A stretch of DNA of 64,000 nucleotides from Aeromicrobium marinum DSM 15272 (GCF_000160775.2 NZ_CM001024.1:285016-349015), one strand, 5' to 3'. Shown: positions 42,917 to 51,660, counted from the stretch's first letter. The notes: generated by a model not told the origin, from the sequence alone. Numbers and translations: made by a program.

Positions 42917-43086
42917 ATTCAGGCCGGTGAATCGAGTGGGCCCCCGCTGCGAGCTCTGCGAGCAGTAGGGGATCCCCGCAGCTGTCGTGAATCAGGTCGG
43001 TGAATCGAGTGGGCCCCCGCTGCGAGCCTTGTTGCGCAGTAGGGGATCCCCGCAGCTCCAGGGGATCCCCGCAGCTGCACGACATG
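42911..43086 (+). repeat. Tandem repeats derived from the tmRNA 3' region
   Basis: Unit 1 (42911-42983, 73 bp) and unit 2 (42984-43057, 74 bp) are nearly identical except for a variable middle (about 42955-42963 against 43028-43036). Each ends GGGGATCCCCGCAGCT. A third partial copy of this end is at 43061-43076, followed by CACGACATG, which also follows the tmRNA gene. The ends resemble the tmRNA T-arm/acceptor sequence, as expected of attachment-site remnants. Confidence 0.8.
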
Positions 43087-43161
43087 CCCCGCCCCGTACC
43101 CGACCCGTATCCTTGCGTCCTGTCCTGCTGGACCCCCGCCGCCCGACGAGGAGCCCGACCG

Positions 43162-44760
43162 ATGGACCTCAGCCTGCTCCTCACCGTGCCACTGGTGTGC
43201 GGACTCGCGGCCCAGGCGGTGCGGGTGCCGCCCATGGTGGGATTCCTGGCCGCCGGGTTCATCCTCAACGCGTCGGGCGTGCGGTCGTTCGAGGCCCTCG
43301 ACGTCGCCGCCGACGTGGGTGTCACGCTGCTGCTGTTCGGCATCGGTCTGAAGCTCGATCCGCGCACCCTGGTGCGGCGCGAGGTCTGGGTCACGGCCAC
43401 GGTGCACATCGTGGTCTCCACCGTGGTGGCGGTGGCGATGATCGCCGCCCTCGGGCTCACGGGGCTCGGCCTGGTCGCCGGGCTCGACTGGCGCGGGTAC
43501 GCGCTGATCGGCGTGGCCCTGTCGTTCTCGAGCACGGTGTTCGTCGTCAAGCTGCTCGAGGCGACCAACTCGACCCAGGCCTTTTTCGGCCGGACCGCGA
43601 TCGGGGTGCTGGTCATCCAGGACATCGTGGCCGTCGCCGTGCTCACCGGCAGCACCGGCGAGCTGCCCAGTCCGTGGGCCCTGAGCCTGGTGTTGGTCGT
43701 GCCCGGTGCGTGGGTGGTCCGGTGGGTCATGGGGCGGCTCGACCACGGTGAGGTGCAGGTGCTGTTCGGGGTCGTGATCGCGCTCGTGCCCGGTTACCTC
43801 CTGTTCGACGCGGTCGGGCTGAAGGGTGACCTCGGCGCGCTCGTGCTCGGCATGCTGCTGGCCTCGCACGAGCGGTCGGGCGAGATCCGCAGGGCGATCT
43901 TCGGCCTCAAGGAGTTCCTGCTCGTCGGCTTCTTCGTCTCCATCGGGTTCGTCGGTCTGCCGTCCGCGAGCGACCTCCTGGTCGCCCTGTTGCTGGTGCT
44001 GCTGCTCGTTCCGCTCAAGGCCGTGGGCTTCGCGGTCCTGCTCGACCGGACCGGGTTGCGGCACCGCAGCGCGGCGCTCGTCGCCGCGTCCCTGGCGAGC
44101 TTCTCGGAGTTCGGCCTGATCGTCGTCGACAACGGGGTCACCTCCGGGGTCCTGGAGGAGGACTGGCTGGTGGTGATCTCCACCGCGGTGGCGTTCAGCT
44201 TCCTCGCCTCCACCGCGGCCAACACGGGCCGCGAGCAGCTGGTCACGCTGGCGGCACGGTGGCTCCCGGCCAAGGACCCGGACCGGCTGCTCGACCAGGA
44301 CCGGCCGATCGACGTGGCCCACGCGCAGGGGGTCGTGATCGGCATGGGCCGGGTCGGTCGGTCCGCGTACGAGCAGCTGGTCGACGAGCACGGACTCGAG
44401 GTCGTGGGCGTCGACGCCGACGGTGAACGGGTCGAGAGCCTGCGCGAGGCCGGCCTCCAGGTGGTCGAGGGCGACGCGAGTGACCCCGAGTTCTGGATGC
44501 GACTCACCGCTGCGGACGACCTCGACCTCGCGGTGCTGGCGATGCCGTTCCACGGCGCCAACCGCACGGCCATCACACGGCTGGAGGAGAGCGGCTTCGG
44601 TGGGGTGGTGGCGGTCGTGGTGCAGTTCGCCGACGAGGCGGCCCAGGCCCGTGAGCACGGTGCCGACATCGTGCTGCACCTGTACGACGGTGCCGGCCAG
44701 ACGCTCGCCGACGACGCCGCCGGGGCGGCCGGCCTCGGCACCGACCGCCCCAACACCTGA
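43162..44760 (+). CDS. Kef-type monovalent cation:proton antiporter with TrkA-N domain
   Basis: A 532-residue protein: about 12 membrane helices of the CPA2 Na+/H+ exchanger domain (residues 1-375, with GVALSFSSTVFVVKLL and GVLVIQDIVAVAVL), then a cytoplasmic Rossmann domain with GVVIGMGRVGRSAYEQL near 390 for NAD(H) gating. It resembles KefB/C potassium efflux systems. GAGGAG lies 8 bp before the ATG. Its stop is 4 bp from the convergent ice-binding gene. Confidence 0.9.
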   Translation: MDLSLLLTVPLVCGLAAQAVRVPPMVGFLAAGFILNASGVRSFEALDVAADVGVTLLLFGIGLKLDPRTLVRREVWVTATVHIVVSTVVAVAMIAALGLTGLGLVAGLDWRGYALIGVALSFSSTVFVVKLLEATNSTQAFFGRTAIGVLVIQDIVAVAVLTGSTGELPSPWALSLVLVVPGAWVVRWVMGRLDHGEVQVLFGVVIALVPGYLLFDAVGLKGDLGALVLGMLLASHERSGEIRRAIFGLKEFLLVGFFVSIGFVGLPSASDLLVALLLVLLLVPLKAVGFAVLLDRTGLRHRSAALVAASLASFSEFGLIVVDNGVTSGVLEEDWLVVISTAVAFSFLASTAANTGREQLVTLAARWLPAKDPDRLLDQDRPIDVAHAQGVVIGMGRVGRSAYEQLVDEHGLEVVGVDADGERVESLREAGLQVVEGDASDPEFWMRLTAADDLDLAVLAMPFHGANRTAITRLEESGFGGVVAVVVQFADEAAQAREHGADIVLHLYDGAGQTLADDAAGAAGLGTDRPNT

Positions 44761-44764
44761 CCCC

Positions 44765-45838
44765 TCAGTCGGCGCGGGAGCGACGCAGCGCCGTCGCGCC
44801 GGCGAGCAGGGCCACCAGGCCGAGCGGCAGCAGCAGGAGCTCGGGTCCGCCCACCCGGGGCAGGTCGGTCCGGGTCGAGGCCGGGTTGCCGACCGGCCCG
44901 GTCGAGCTGCTGGGGCCACCCGTGCGGGAGCCGGGCGGACGGGTCGAGCCGCCGGGGGTCCCGTCGACGGGGGGCGTCACCGTGCCGGTGCCTCCCGGCG
45001 GAGGCGTCGTGCCGCCGCCGTCACCACCGTCGCCGCCGTCACCACCGTCGTCGTCGCCCCCGTCGTCGTCGTCCCCGCCGGTCGTGGCGCACCCGGTGCC
45101 CGTGATGGTGTTGCTGTCCAGCGTCACCGCGCCGTTCATGGCCAGCAGCCGGCCCTCGAAGACGGCACCGGTCGTCGCCGTGATGCTCGTGTACGCGAGC
45201 ACGTTGCCGATGAAGACGCTGTTCGTGCCGAAGGTCGCCGAGCTGCCGATCTGCCAGTAGACGTTGCACGGCCGCGCGCCGTTCACGAAGGTCACGGCCG
45301 AGCCCGATGCGGTGGTCAGGGTCGACGGGATCTGGAACACGAAGATGCCGTCGGTGCTGCCCCCTCCGTCCAGGACCATCGGACCGCTGAGCAACGCGCT
45401 GCTGGTCACGCGGTACACGCCCGCCAGGTACGGGTCGTTCCGCGTGAGCTCGGCCGGCAGGTCGGCGGTCTGCGAGGCGCCGGCGGCGGTGTTGTACGCG
45501 ACAAGCAGGTCCTGCTTGGCCTGCTGCGTGACTCCGCTGCCGGCCTCGTCACCGGCCCCGGCGCCGGTGAAGACCCACGGGGTGTCGGTGCTGACGGTGG
45601 TCGTCTCGTACGAGCCGACGTTGCCGGCCAGGCTGGTCACGCCGGTGTTGGTGACGCCGGACCCGGCCAGCACCGAGAAGCTCCACGCGGTGCCCAGCTG
45701 GATGTCGGGGTCCGCGGCGTGCGCCGCGACGGCCACGAGGGCGGGCACGGACGTCAGGGCCGTGGCCGCCACCGCGGCGAGCAGGCGAGGTCGGCCACGG
45801 CGCGGAGCCGGACGGGCGGACGGACGGAGGTGCTGCAT
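44765..45838 (-). CDS. Secreted ice-binding-fold (DUF3494) protein with wall-anchor-like tail
   Basis: A 357-residue protein with a signal peptide (residues 1-42), a DUF3494 beta-solenoid (about 45-245) and the family line YRVTSSALLSGPMVLDGGG...IFVFQIPSTL...NVYWQIGSSATFGTNSVFIG. An acidic Asp/Gly run, a Pro/Thr/Gly linker and then LPRVG (326-330), a hydrophobic helix and RRSRAD follow. Ice binding or adhesion is known for the fold; here the surface tail suggests cell attachment. LPRVG is not a standard sortase motif. Confidence 0.88.
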   Translation of the reverse strand: MQHLRPSARPAPRRGRPRLLAAVAATALTSVPALVAVAAHAADPDIQLGTAWSFSVLAGSGVTNTGVTSLAGNVGSYETTTVSTDTPWVFTGAGAGDEAGSGVTQQAKQDLLVAYNTAAGASQTADLPAELTRNDPYLAGVYRVTSSALLSGPMVLDGGGSTDGIFVFQIPSTLTTASGSAVTFVNGARPCNVYWQIGSSATFGTNSVFIGNVLAYTSITATTGAVFEGRLLAMNGAVTLDSNTITGTGCATTGGDDDDGGDDDGGDGGDGGDGGGTTPPPGGTGTVTPPVDGTPGGSTRPPGSRTGGPSSSTGPVGNPASTRTDLPRVGGPELLLLPLGLVALLAGATALRRSRAD

Positions 45839-46074
45839 GATCGGCTCCCACAGGACTGTTGGCGATCACGGGGGAACGATCCCGACTCCCTCGCCACCGG
45901 CGCGGTCGGGGGTGGCCGGCGCAGGTGTCACGACGGGCTGCCGGGCAGTGAGTTGGCGGCAAGCCGACGATCGACGGTGCGTCGCACCCTCCTGCGCCGC
46001 GGTCCATCCATTCACGTCACTGCCTCACGGCAGGCTCACGTGACCAGCATCACACGCCACGGGGTCACGGGACG
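45839..46074. other. Gene-free upstream region of the ice-binding gene
   Basis: No gene is seen. It holds the CRP-like site at 46039 and no convincing promoter. Confidence 0.5.
46039..46054. promoter_or_regulatory. CRP/GlxR-like site upstream of the ice-binding gene
   Basis: CGTGACCAGCATCACA matches GTGA-N6-TCAC(A), about 200 bp upstream of the start at 45838. Confidence 0.4.
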
Positions 46075-46115
46075 CGTCGTCGGGCGCCGACCGATGAGGT
46101 CGACGCCCGACGACG
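46075..46115 (-). terminator. Hairpin after the choice-of-anchor gene
   Basis: CGTCGTCGGGCG (46075-46086) pairs perfectly with 46104-46115 around a 17-nt loop, 16 bp past the stop of the minus-strand gene. Confidence 0.6.
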
Positions 46116-46131
46116 GGGTCTCACGCGGTGC

Positions 46132-48276
46132 CTACGCCGCCGATCGGCGACGCACCAGGGCGACACCGGTGGCCACGAGGGCCAAGGCTGCCGCGAGGGC
46201 CGTCAGGGCGACACCGGTGCCGGTGTCGGGCAACAGGCCGTTCGAGCCACCCGGCGTTCCAGCGCCGGTACCGCTGCCCGGCCCGGCACCGTCGCCACTG
46301 CCGGCGCCGGGGGCGGCCGTGACCACGACCGCCGCGGTCGCCGTGCCCGACGGGCCGGACACCTGCAGGGTGTGGGTCCCGGCCGGCGTGGACGCCGGGA
46401 CCACCAGCGACAGCCCGGCGACCCCGTCGGCCCCGGCGGTCAGCGTGCCGAGGTCGACCGGGTCGGAGAACAGCGTGGCCGTGAGGACCTCGCCGGGCTC
46501 GGCCCCGGACACCGAACCGGTCAGCGTGCCGCCCGCCACGACCGTGGCGCTGTCCAGACTGATGGCCAAGGGGGTGTCGCCGACCTCGGTGAGGTCACTG
46601 ACGCCGAAGTACGTCGTGGTGCCCGAGACCTCGCTGCCGACGACGAGCAGGGCCTCGCCGGTCGGGGAGTCGTCGGCCGGCACGAACGTCAGGCCCTCAG
46701 GTCCGAGGTCACCCGCGGAGTCCAGCACCGCGGCCGGGTCGTCAGCGTCCTCGACCGAGACGGCGAAGTCCCGGTTGTTGGCGTAGGTCACGAACTGGAC
46801 GTCGCCGGGGGAGGTGATGTCGAAGACGCCGATCCCGCCGACGCGCTCGAACCCGATGAACGCGTAGGTCCGGTCGCCGACCGTGCCGATGGTGAGGTTC
46901 TCCGGCTCCGGACCCTTGTCGTCGCTGCGTCCCTCGAGGTTGGACTCGCTGTGGTTGGAGTTGAAGAACTCCGGCACGGCTGCCGCGGTGATCTGCTCCA
47001 GCGCGTCGCCGGAGTCGAACACCTGGGTGCCGTCGGTGGTCCAGATCGAGAACGACCGGGCGCCGAAGGAGTACAGCTGCTCGTAGCAGGTGCCGTCCTC
47101 GCGGAGACCGTTGGCGATCGAGACGTTCAGTCGTCCGAGGTCGGCGTCGCCCGTCAGGCCGGCAGCGGGGGAGTCCTCGCAGATCGGCGCGAAGCCGTCG
47201 TCGCCGAGGTCCTTGACCCGGACCGGCTCTTCGTAGTCGCCCCACTCGCGGGCGTCACCCTCGTTGGCCGAGACCAGGTAGGTCGTGCCACCTGCGGTGT
47301 AGGAGTTGAGGCCGTCGGGCATGTACATGCCGAGCACGGGATGGGTCGAGATGTCGATGCCGCCGTCGCGGTCCGAGGCGTCGAAGCCGTTGCCCTCCAC
47401 CGAGTGGTCCTTGAACCCCATCGGCCAGACGTCGGTCACCGTCGCCGAGGCCAAGTCGACGACCGCCACGGCGTTGGCCTCCTGCAGGGCGGCGTAGGCG
47501 GTGGTGCCGTCGCCGCCGATGGCGATGTACTCCGGCTCGAGGTTCGCCGAGACCGGGAACGCCTCGTTGACCGTCGGGCCGAACACGCGCACGTCCTCGT
47601 CGAGGGTGCGGTCGCCGTCGGCCTCGTACGCGTGGAAGTCGGCCGTCCGGACGGCGTCCTGGGAGGGGGCGGCGAGGGTGTCCGGCAGCGCGACGACACC
47701 GACCGATCCCTCCGGGTCGATGCTGTAGTCGTCGGCCGGCTCGCCCTCGTTGGCGACCACGGCCGTCGATCCGTCCGGGGTCAGGGTGACCATGTCGGGC
47801 AGGGCCCCCACCTGCACCGAGCCGAGGACGGCGAGCGTCGCGGCATCGGCGAACACCAGGGCACCCGGGTCGGTCTTGACCGGGGCCTCGACCGCCACGA
47901 CGACCAGGCCGTCGGCGCGGATGGCAACCGAGTTCGCCACGGCGCCCTCACCGATCTGGTCGACCGCGATCGAGCCGACCAGTGTGGGGGCCGTGGGATC
48001 GGCGGCGTCGAGCACGTCGACCCGGCCCGACAAGGCGTTGACGACGAAGGTGCGGTCGGTGGCCGGGTGGAAGGCCACGATCTCGGCCGCGCTGACGTCG
48101 AACTGACCGGTGCGGTAGGTGCCCAGCACGTCGAGCTCGACGGCGGCGTCGGGGGCGGACAGCTCGACGGCCGGTTCGGCTGCCGACGCGACGGTCGCGG
48201 TGGAGAGGAGGGCCAGGACTGCCGTCGCCGCGGCGACGGATCGGACGCGGGAGCGCCTTCGGGGGGAGGGATGCAT
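46132..48276 (-). CDS. Choice-of-anchor I family surface protein with LPDTG tail
   Basis: A 714-residue exported protein. Signal peptide (1-32), then a beta-propeller-like region matching choice-of-anchor I/alkaline-phosphatase-like proteins (FVVNALSGRVDVLDAADP, VVANEGEPADDY, LEPEYIAIGGDGTTAYAALQEANAV, NHSESNLEGRSDDKGPEPE). An Ig-like domain (about 560-640), a Gly/Ser-rich linker and a canonical sortase signal LPDTG (682-686), helix and RRRSAA end it. Its function in metal or phosphate metabolism is unproven. The ATG at 48276 has TAGCCT 7 bp upstream. Confidence 0.88.
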   Translation of the reverse strand: MHPSPRRRSRVRSVAAATAVLALLSTATVASAAEPAVELSAPDAAVELDVLGTYRTGQFDVSAAEIVAFHPATDRTFVVNALSGRVDVLDAADPTAPTLVGSIAVDQIGEGAVANSVAIRADGLVVVAVEAPVKTDPGALVFADAATLAVLGSVQVGALPDMVTLTPDGSTAVVANEGEPADDYSIDPEGSVGVVALPDTLAAPSQDAVRTADFHAYEADGDRTLDEDVRVFGPTVNEAFPVSANLEPEYIAIGGDGTTAYAALQEANAVAVVDLASATVTDVWPMGFKDHSVEGNGFDASDRDGGIDISTHPVLGMYMPDGLNSYTAGGTTYLVSANEGDAREWGDYEEPVRVKDLGDDGFAPICEDSPAAGLTGDADLGRLNVSIANGLREDGTCYEQLYSFGARSFSIWTTDGTQVFDSGDALEQITAAAVPEFFNSNHSESNLEGRSDDKGPEPENLTIGTVGDRTYAFIGFERVGGIGVFDITSPGDVQFVTYANNRDFAVSVEDADDPAAVLDSAGDLGPEGLTFVPADDSPTGEALLVVGSEVSGTTTYFGVSDLTEVGDTPLAISLDSATVVAGGTLTGSVSGAEPGEVLTATLFSDPVDLGTLTAGADGVAGLSLVVPASTPAGTHTLQVSGPSGTATAAVVVTAAPGAGSGDGAGPGSGTGAGTPGGSNGLLPDTGTGVALTALAAALALVATGVALVRRRSAA

Positions 48277-48283
48277 GGGCGGC

Positions 48284-48289
48284 AGGCTA
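48284..48289 (-). promoter_or_regulatory. Leaderless -10 box of the choice-of-anchor gene
   Basis: TAGCCT on the minus strand ends 7 nt before the ATG. Confidence 0.5.
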
Positions 48290-48352
48290 GAAGGCGTCGA
48301 TGTCGTCCCGGTGGATCCTGGGTGACGGGTGGATGGACGGTCGCCGCAGGCG

Positions 48353-48358
48353 TACGGT
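48353..48358 (+). promoter_or_regulatory. Leaderless -10 box of the pterin dehydratase gene
   Basis: TACGGT ends 6 nt before the ATG at 48365. Confidence 0.5.
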
Positions 48359-48364
48359 CGGGGG

Positions 48365-48655
48365 ATGGGACTCCTCGACGACGACCGGATCACCGCGGCC
48401 CTGACCGAGCTGGACGGATGGCAGCGTGACGGCGACGCGATCGCCAAGACCTTCACCTTCAGCAGCTTCGGCGCGGCCATGGCGTTCATGGCCGCCGCCG
48501 CACCGCGGATCGACGAGATGGACCACCACCCGGAGTGGAGCAACGTCTACGACCGGGTCACGGTCCGGCTCAGCAGCCACGACGCCGGCGGCATCACCGA
48601 GCGGGACGTCACGCTGGCCACCGTGCTGGAGCAGGTGTCCGGCACGGTCCCGTAG
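48365..48655 (+). CDS. phhB: 4a-hydroxytetrahydrobiopterin dehydratase
   Basis: A 96-residue pterin-4a-carbinolamine dehydratase. MDHHPEWSNVYDRVTVRLSS followed by a His and an Asp at the expected spacing is the complete active-site signature. It recycles the pterin cofactor of aromatic amino acid hydroxylases, or serves in molybdopterin metabolism; no hydroxylase is nearby. Start 48365 is set by the -10 box and length. Confidence 0.9.
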   Translation: MGLLDDDRITAALTELDGWQRDGDAIAKTFTFSSFGAAMAFMAAAAPRIDEMDHHPEWSNVYDRVTVRLSSHDAGGITERDVTLATVLEQVSGTVP

Positions 48656-48675
48656 GACTGACCAGGCGGGGTCGA

Positions 48676-49296
48676 TCAGGCCCAGAGGGTGTCGCCGAAC
48701 TTGAACCAGATGAGGCTCACCAGGGCCACGAACCACAGGGCGATGATCAGCACCCGCCAGTCGTTGACGAACCGGGTGAGGGCCGCGCCGGGCGCGTACT
48801 GGCGCAGCACCTGACCGGTCGTGACCACGAAGATCGGGATCATCATCGCCCAGACGACCATGCACCACGGGCAGAGCAGCTCGATGACGTAGATGCTCTG
48901 GCTCTGCAGCCAGGTGACGAAGCCGATGCCGAACAGCACGCCGACCTGCAGGCCGCCCCAGAACCAGTGGGGCAGGGTCCCGCCGCTGGCCAGCAGGACG
49001 CCGAACGCGGCCAGGATCGAGAAGCCGACGATGCCCATGAGCGGATTGGCGAAGCCGAACACCTCGGCCTGCGGCTGGGTCAGCACCCCGCCGCAGCTGA
49101 CGAAGGCGCTGATGTCGCAGTTGAGCGTCTCGCCGGGATTCTCCAGCAGCGTGATCTTGTCGTGGACCAGGATCAGCGCCGCGGCGAGCGCGACGGAGGC
49201 CGTGACGGCGAGGAACAGCCCGTACCCGCGAAGGGAGGGGGTCTCGACCGCGTCGAGGTCGGTGTCGAGGTCGGTGTCGGGAATCGGGGTGGTCAC
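48676..49296 (-). CDS. Vitamin K epoxide reductase family protein
   Basis: A 206-residue membrane protein with about five helices. The loop pair C60 and C68 (NCDISAFVSC) and the active CPWC (near residue 142) form the VKOR electron relay, which reoxidises a DsbA-like partner with quinone and so drives disulphide formation in exported proteins. No thioredoxin domain is fused. GTG start, leaderless. Confidence 0.92.
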   Translation of the reverse strand: MTTPIPDTDLDTDLDAVETPSLRGYGLFLAVTASVALAAALILVHDKITLLENPGETLNCDISAFVSCGGVLTQPQAEVFGFANPLMGIVGFSILAAFGVLLASGGTLPHWFWGGLQVGVLFGIGFVTWLQSQSIYVIELLCPWCMVVWAMMIPIFVVTTGQVLRQYAPGAALTRFVNDWRVLIIALWFVALVSLIWFKFGDTLWA

Positions 49297-49302
49297 GCGC
49301 TC

Positions 49303-49308
49303 ATCCTA
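49303..49308 (-). promoter_or_regulatory. Leaderless -10 box of the VKOR gene
   Basis: TAGGAT on the minus strand ends 6 nt before the GTG at 49296. Confidence 0.55.
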
Positions 49309-49411
49309 GGTGGAGGGCGTGCATCACGTTCGGTTCCCCGATCGGCATACCGCGGGTATCGTGACATCGTCGCTGACACATAGGTCGGTGACGTGTACGG
49401 ACGGAGACCGC

Positions 49412-50878
49412 ATGACCGCCACCGACCATTTCGACGTCGTCATCGTCGGAGCCGGGCTGTCCGGGATCGGGGCGGCCTACCGCCTCGCCGAGCAGGCGCC
49501 CGGCCAGACCTACGCGATCCTGGAGTCCCGCGACAGCATCGGGGGCACCTGGGACATCTTCCGGTACCCCGGCATCCGCTCGGACTCCGACATGTACACG
49601 CTGAGCTTCCCCTACCGGCCGTGGACGAACCGCAAGTCCATCGCCGACGGTCACGACATCCGTCAGTACATCAACGACACCGCCGACGAGTTCGGCATCC
49701 GGCAGCACATCCGCTTCGGCCACCGGGTGGTCAGCGCCTCGTGGTCCAGCGAGGCCGCGCGGTGGACCATCACCTCGCAGGTCGGGGACGAGCAGACCGT
49801 CGTCACGGCGAGGTTCCTGTACTTCTGCACCGGCTACTACTCCTACCGGGAGGGGTACACCCCGGACTTCCCGGGCCTCGAGAACTTCGAGGGCACGGTG
49901 GTGCACCCGCAGTTCTGGCCCGAGGACCTCGACGTGTCGGGGCAGCGGGTCGTGGTGATCGGCAGCGGGGCGACCGCGGTGACCCTGATTCCGTCGTTGG
50001 CCGGCCGGACCGAGCACGTGACGATGCTGCAGCGGTCGCCCACCTTCATCACCTCGCTGCCCCAGGAGGACGTGCTGGCGGGGTGGACCCGCAAGGTGCT
50101 GCCCGACGGTCTCGCGCACCGCATCACCCGGTTCCGCAACGCGTCGGTCGCGGTGGGCTTCTACGAGTTCTGCCAGCGGTTCCCGAAGCTGGCGCGGCGG
50201 ATCCTGCTCACGCGGGCCCGGCGCAGCCTGCCCGCCGACTTCGACGTCGACACCCACCTGAACCCCTCGTACGACCCCTGGGACCAGCGGCTGTGCATCG
50301 TGCCGAACGGCGACCTGTTCCGGGTGATCCGGCGCGGCGAGGCCTCGATCGTCACCGACCACGTGGCCGAGTTCACCCCGAAGGGCATCGCGCTGGCCTC
50401 CGGCGACCACCTCGACGCCGACGTCGTCGTGACGGCGACGGGCCTGCAGCTGGTGACGTTCGGCGAGGTCGCCCTGGAGGTCGACGGCCGCGCGATCGAC
50501 CCGCACGACCTGCACGTCTACAAGGGGCTCATGTTCAGCGGCGTGCCCAACCTGGCCTGGTGCGTCGGCTACACCAACGCGTCGTGGACGTTGCGGGCCG
50601 ACCTGACCTCGCAGTACGTCGCGCGGTTCATGCAGCACCTCGACCGCACCGGTCACGCCTTCGGCATGCCCGACCCCGCCGGCGCCGCGGGCCAGGAGCG
50701 GCCCCTGCTCGACCTGCAGTCGGGGTACGTCCAGCGGGTGACGTCGTTGCTGCCGCAGCAGGGCACGGCCCGGCCGTGGACGATCCGTCAGAACTGGTGG
50801 CTGGACTCGCTGGACTTCCGCCGGACCGACCTGGACGAGGCCATGGTGTGGGGCACGCAGGACCGCGTGGCCGTCTGA
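49412..50878 (+). CDS. Baeyer-Villiger-type flavin monooxygenase
   Basis: A 488-residue FAD/NADPH enzyme. VGAGLSGIGAA binds FAD, IGSGATAVTL binds NADPH, and FEGTVVHPQFWP is the FxGxxxHxxxW fingerprint. It resembles EthA-type BVMOs that oxidise ketones (or activate ethionamide in mycobacteria). In this context it could process subterminally oxidised alkanes, which is inference. The ATG at 49412 fits the family N-terminus and CGGAG upstream. Confidence 0.9.
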   Translation: MTATDHFDVVIVGAGLSGIGAAYRLAEQAPGQTYAILESRDSIGGTWDIFRYPGIRSDSDMYTLSFPYRPWTNRKSIADGHDIRQYINDTADEFGIRQHIRFGHRVVSASWSSEAARWTITSQVGDEQTVVTARFLYFCTGYYSYREGYTPDFPGLENFEGTVVHPQFWPEDLDVSGQRVVVIGSGATAVTLIPSLAGRTEHVTMLQRSPTFITSLPQEDVLAGWTRKVLPDGLAHRITRFRNASVAVGFYEFCQRFPKLARRILLTRARRSLPADFDVDTHLNPSYDPWDQRLCIVPNGDLFRVIRRGEASIVTDHVAEFTPKGIALASGDHLDADVVVTATGLQLVTFGEVALEVDGRAIDPHDLHVYKGLMFSGVPNLAWCVGYTNASWTLRADLTSQYVARFMQHLDRTGHAFGMPDPAGAAGQERPLLDLQSGYVQRVTSLLPQQGTARPWTIRQNWWLDSLDFRRTDLDEAMVWGTQDRVAV

Positions 50879-50880
50879 CC

Positions 50881-51660
50881 TCAGGTCTGGCAGTGCGGGC
50901 ACCAGAACGTGTTGCGCTGCCGGACCGGGTCGTCGCCGAGTGATCCCTGGCTGATGCGGGTGCCGCAGCGACGGCAGGGACGGCGCTCCCGGGAGTAGAC
51001 CCACCGCTCCTGACCCGGGCGCGTCGACCCGGTGAAGGACCGTTCGACCCGGGCCTTGTTGACGTCGAGCATCTGCCGGCCCCGGGCGACCAGGCGGGGC
51101 AGGTCCGGCACGTCCGACACCGGCCGCGTGGGCGCGAGTCCCGCGGTGAACAGCAGCTCGTTGACGTACTCGTTGCCGAGCCCGGCGAGGTTGCGCTGGT
51201 CGAGCAGGGCGAGGAAGACGGGTCGGGTCGGGTCGGTCCGCAGTCGGCGCACCGCCTCGGCGGCGTCCCAGTCCGGTCCGAGGAGGTCGGGGCCCAGGTG
51301 GCCGACGACGGTGTCCTCGGCGTCCCGGGGGACCAGCTCGACGACCCCCAGGGAGTAGCCGATGGCCTGGTGCTCGGTGGTCTCGAGGACGGCGCGGGCG
51401 CTGTGGGCAGGGCGACGCCAACCGGCTCCGCGGGGCTGCACGTGCCAGGCGCCCTCCATCTTGAGATGGGTGTGCAGGGTGAACGAGCCGATGCGGGTGA
51501 GCAGGTGCTTGCCGCGGCTGACCACCTCGTCGACCCGGTGGCCGGTCAGGTCGGAGGTCGCGAAGTCGGGGACGCGCAGGTCGAACGTGACCAGGTCGCG
51601 CCCGGCCAGCACCTCGTGGAGGTGGTGCGCGGTGCGCCACACGGTGTCACCCTCCGGCAC
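50881..51660 (-). CDS. nei: Endonuclease VIII-type DNA glycosylase (Nei2-like)
   Basis: A 259-residue Fpg/Nei-family base-excision enzyme. MPEGDTVWR holds catalytic Pro2 and Glu3; SRGKHLL carries the conserved Lys. A C-terminal zinc finger CRRC...CPHC follows. MPEGDTVW is typical of Nei rather than Fpg. lhr lies just upstream on the same strand, the order found in mycobacteria. GTG start. Confidence 0.88.
   Translation of the reverse strand: MPEGDTVWRTAHHLHEVLAGRDLVTFDLRVPDFATSDLTGHRVDEVVSRGKHLLTRIGSFTLHTHLKMEGAWHVQPRGAGWRRPAHSARAVLETTEHQAIGYSLGVVELVPRDAEDTVVGHLGPDLLGPDWDAAEAVRRLRTDPTRPVFLALLDQRNLAGLGNEYVNELLFTAGLAPTRPVSDVPDLPRLVARGRQMLDVNKARVERSFTGSTRPGQERWVYSRERRPCRRCGTRISQGSLGDDPVRQRNTFWCPHCQT

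Noticed and set aside
42911-43076. CRISPR array behind ssrA
   Set aside because: Only two full units of 73/74 bp plus a stub, no short unique spacers and no cas genes; better explained as att-like or tandem duplication.
42987-43751. Open frame starting in the tandem repeats and overlapping the antiporter gene
   Set aside because: Out of frame with the Kef-type gene; arises from repeat sequence and GC bias.
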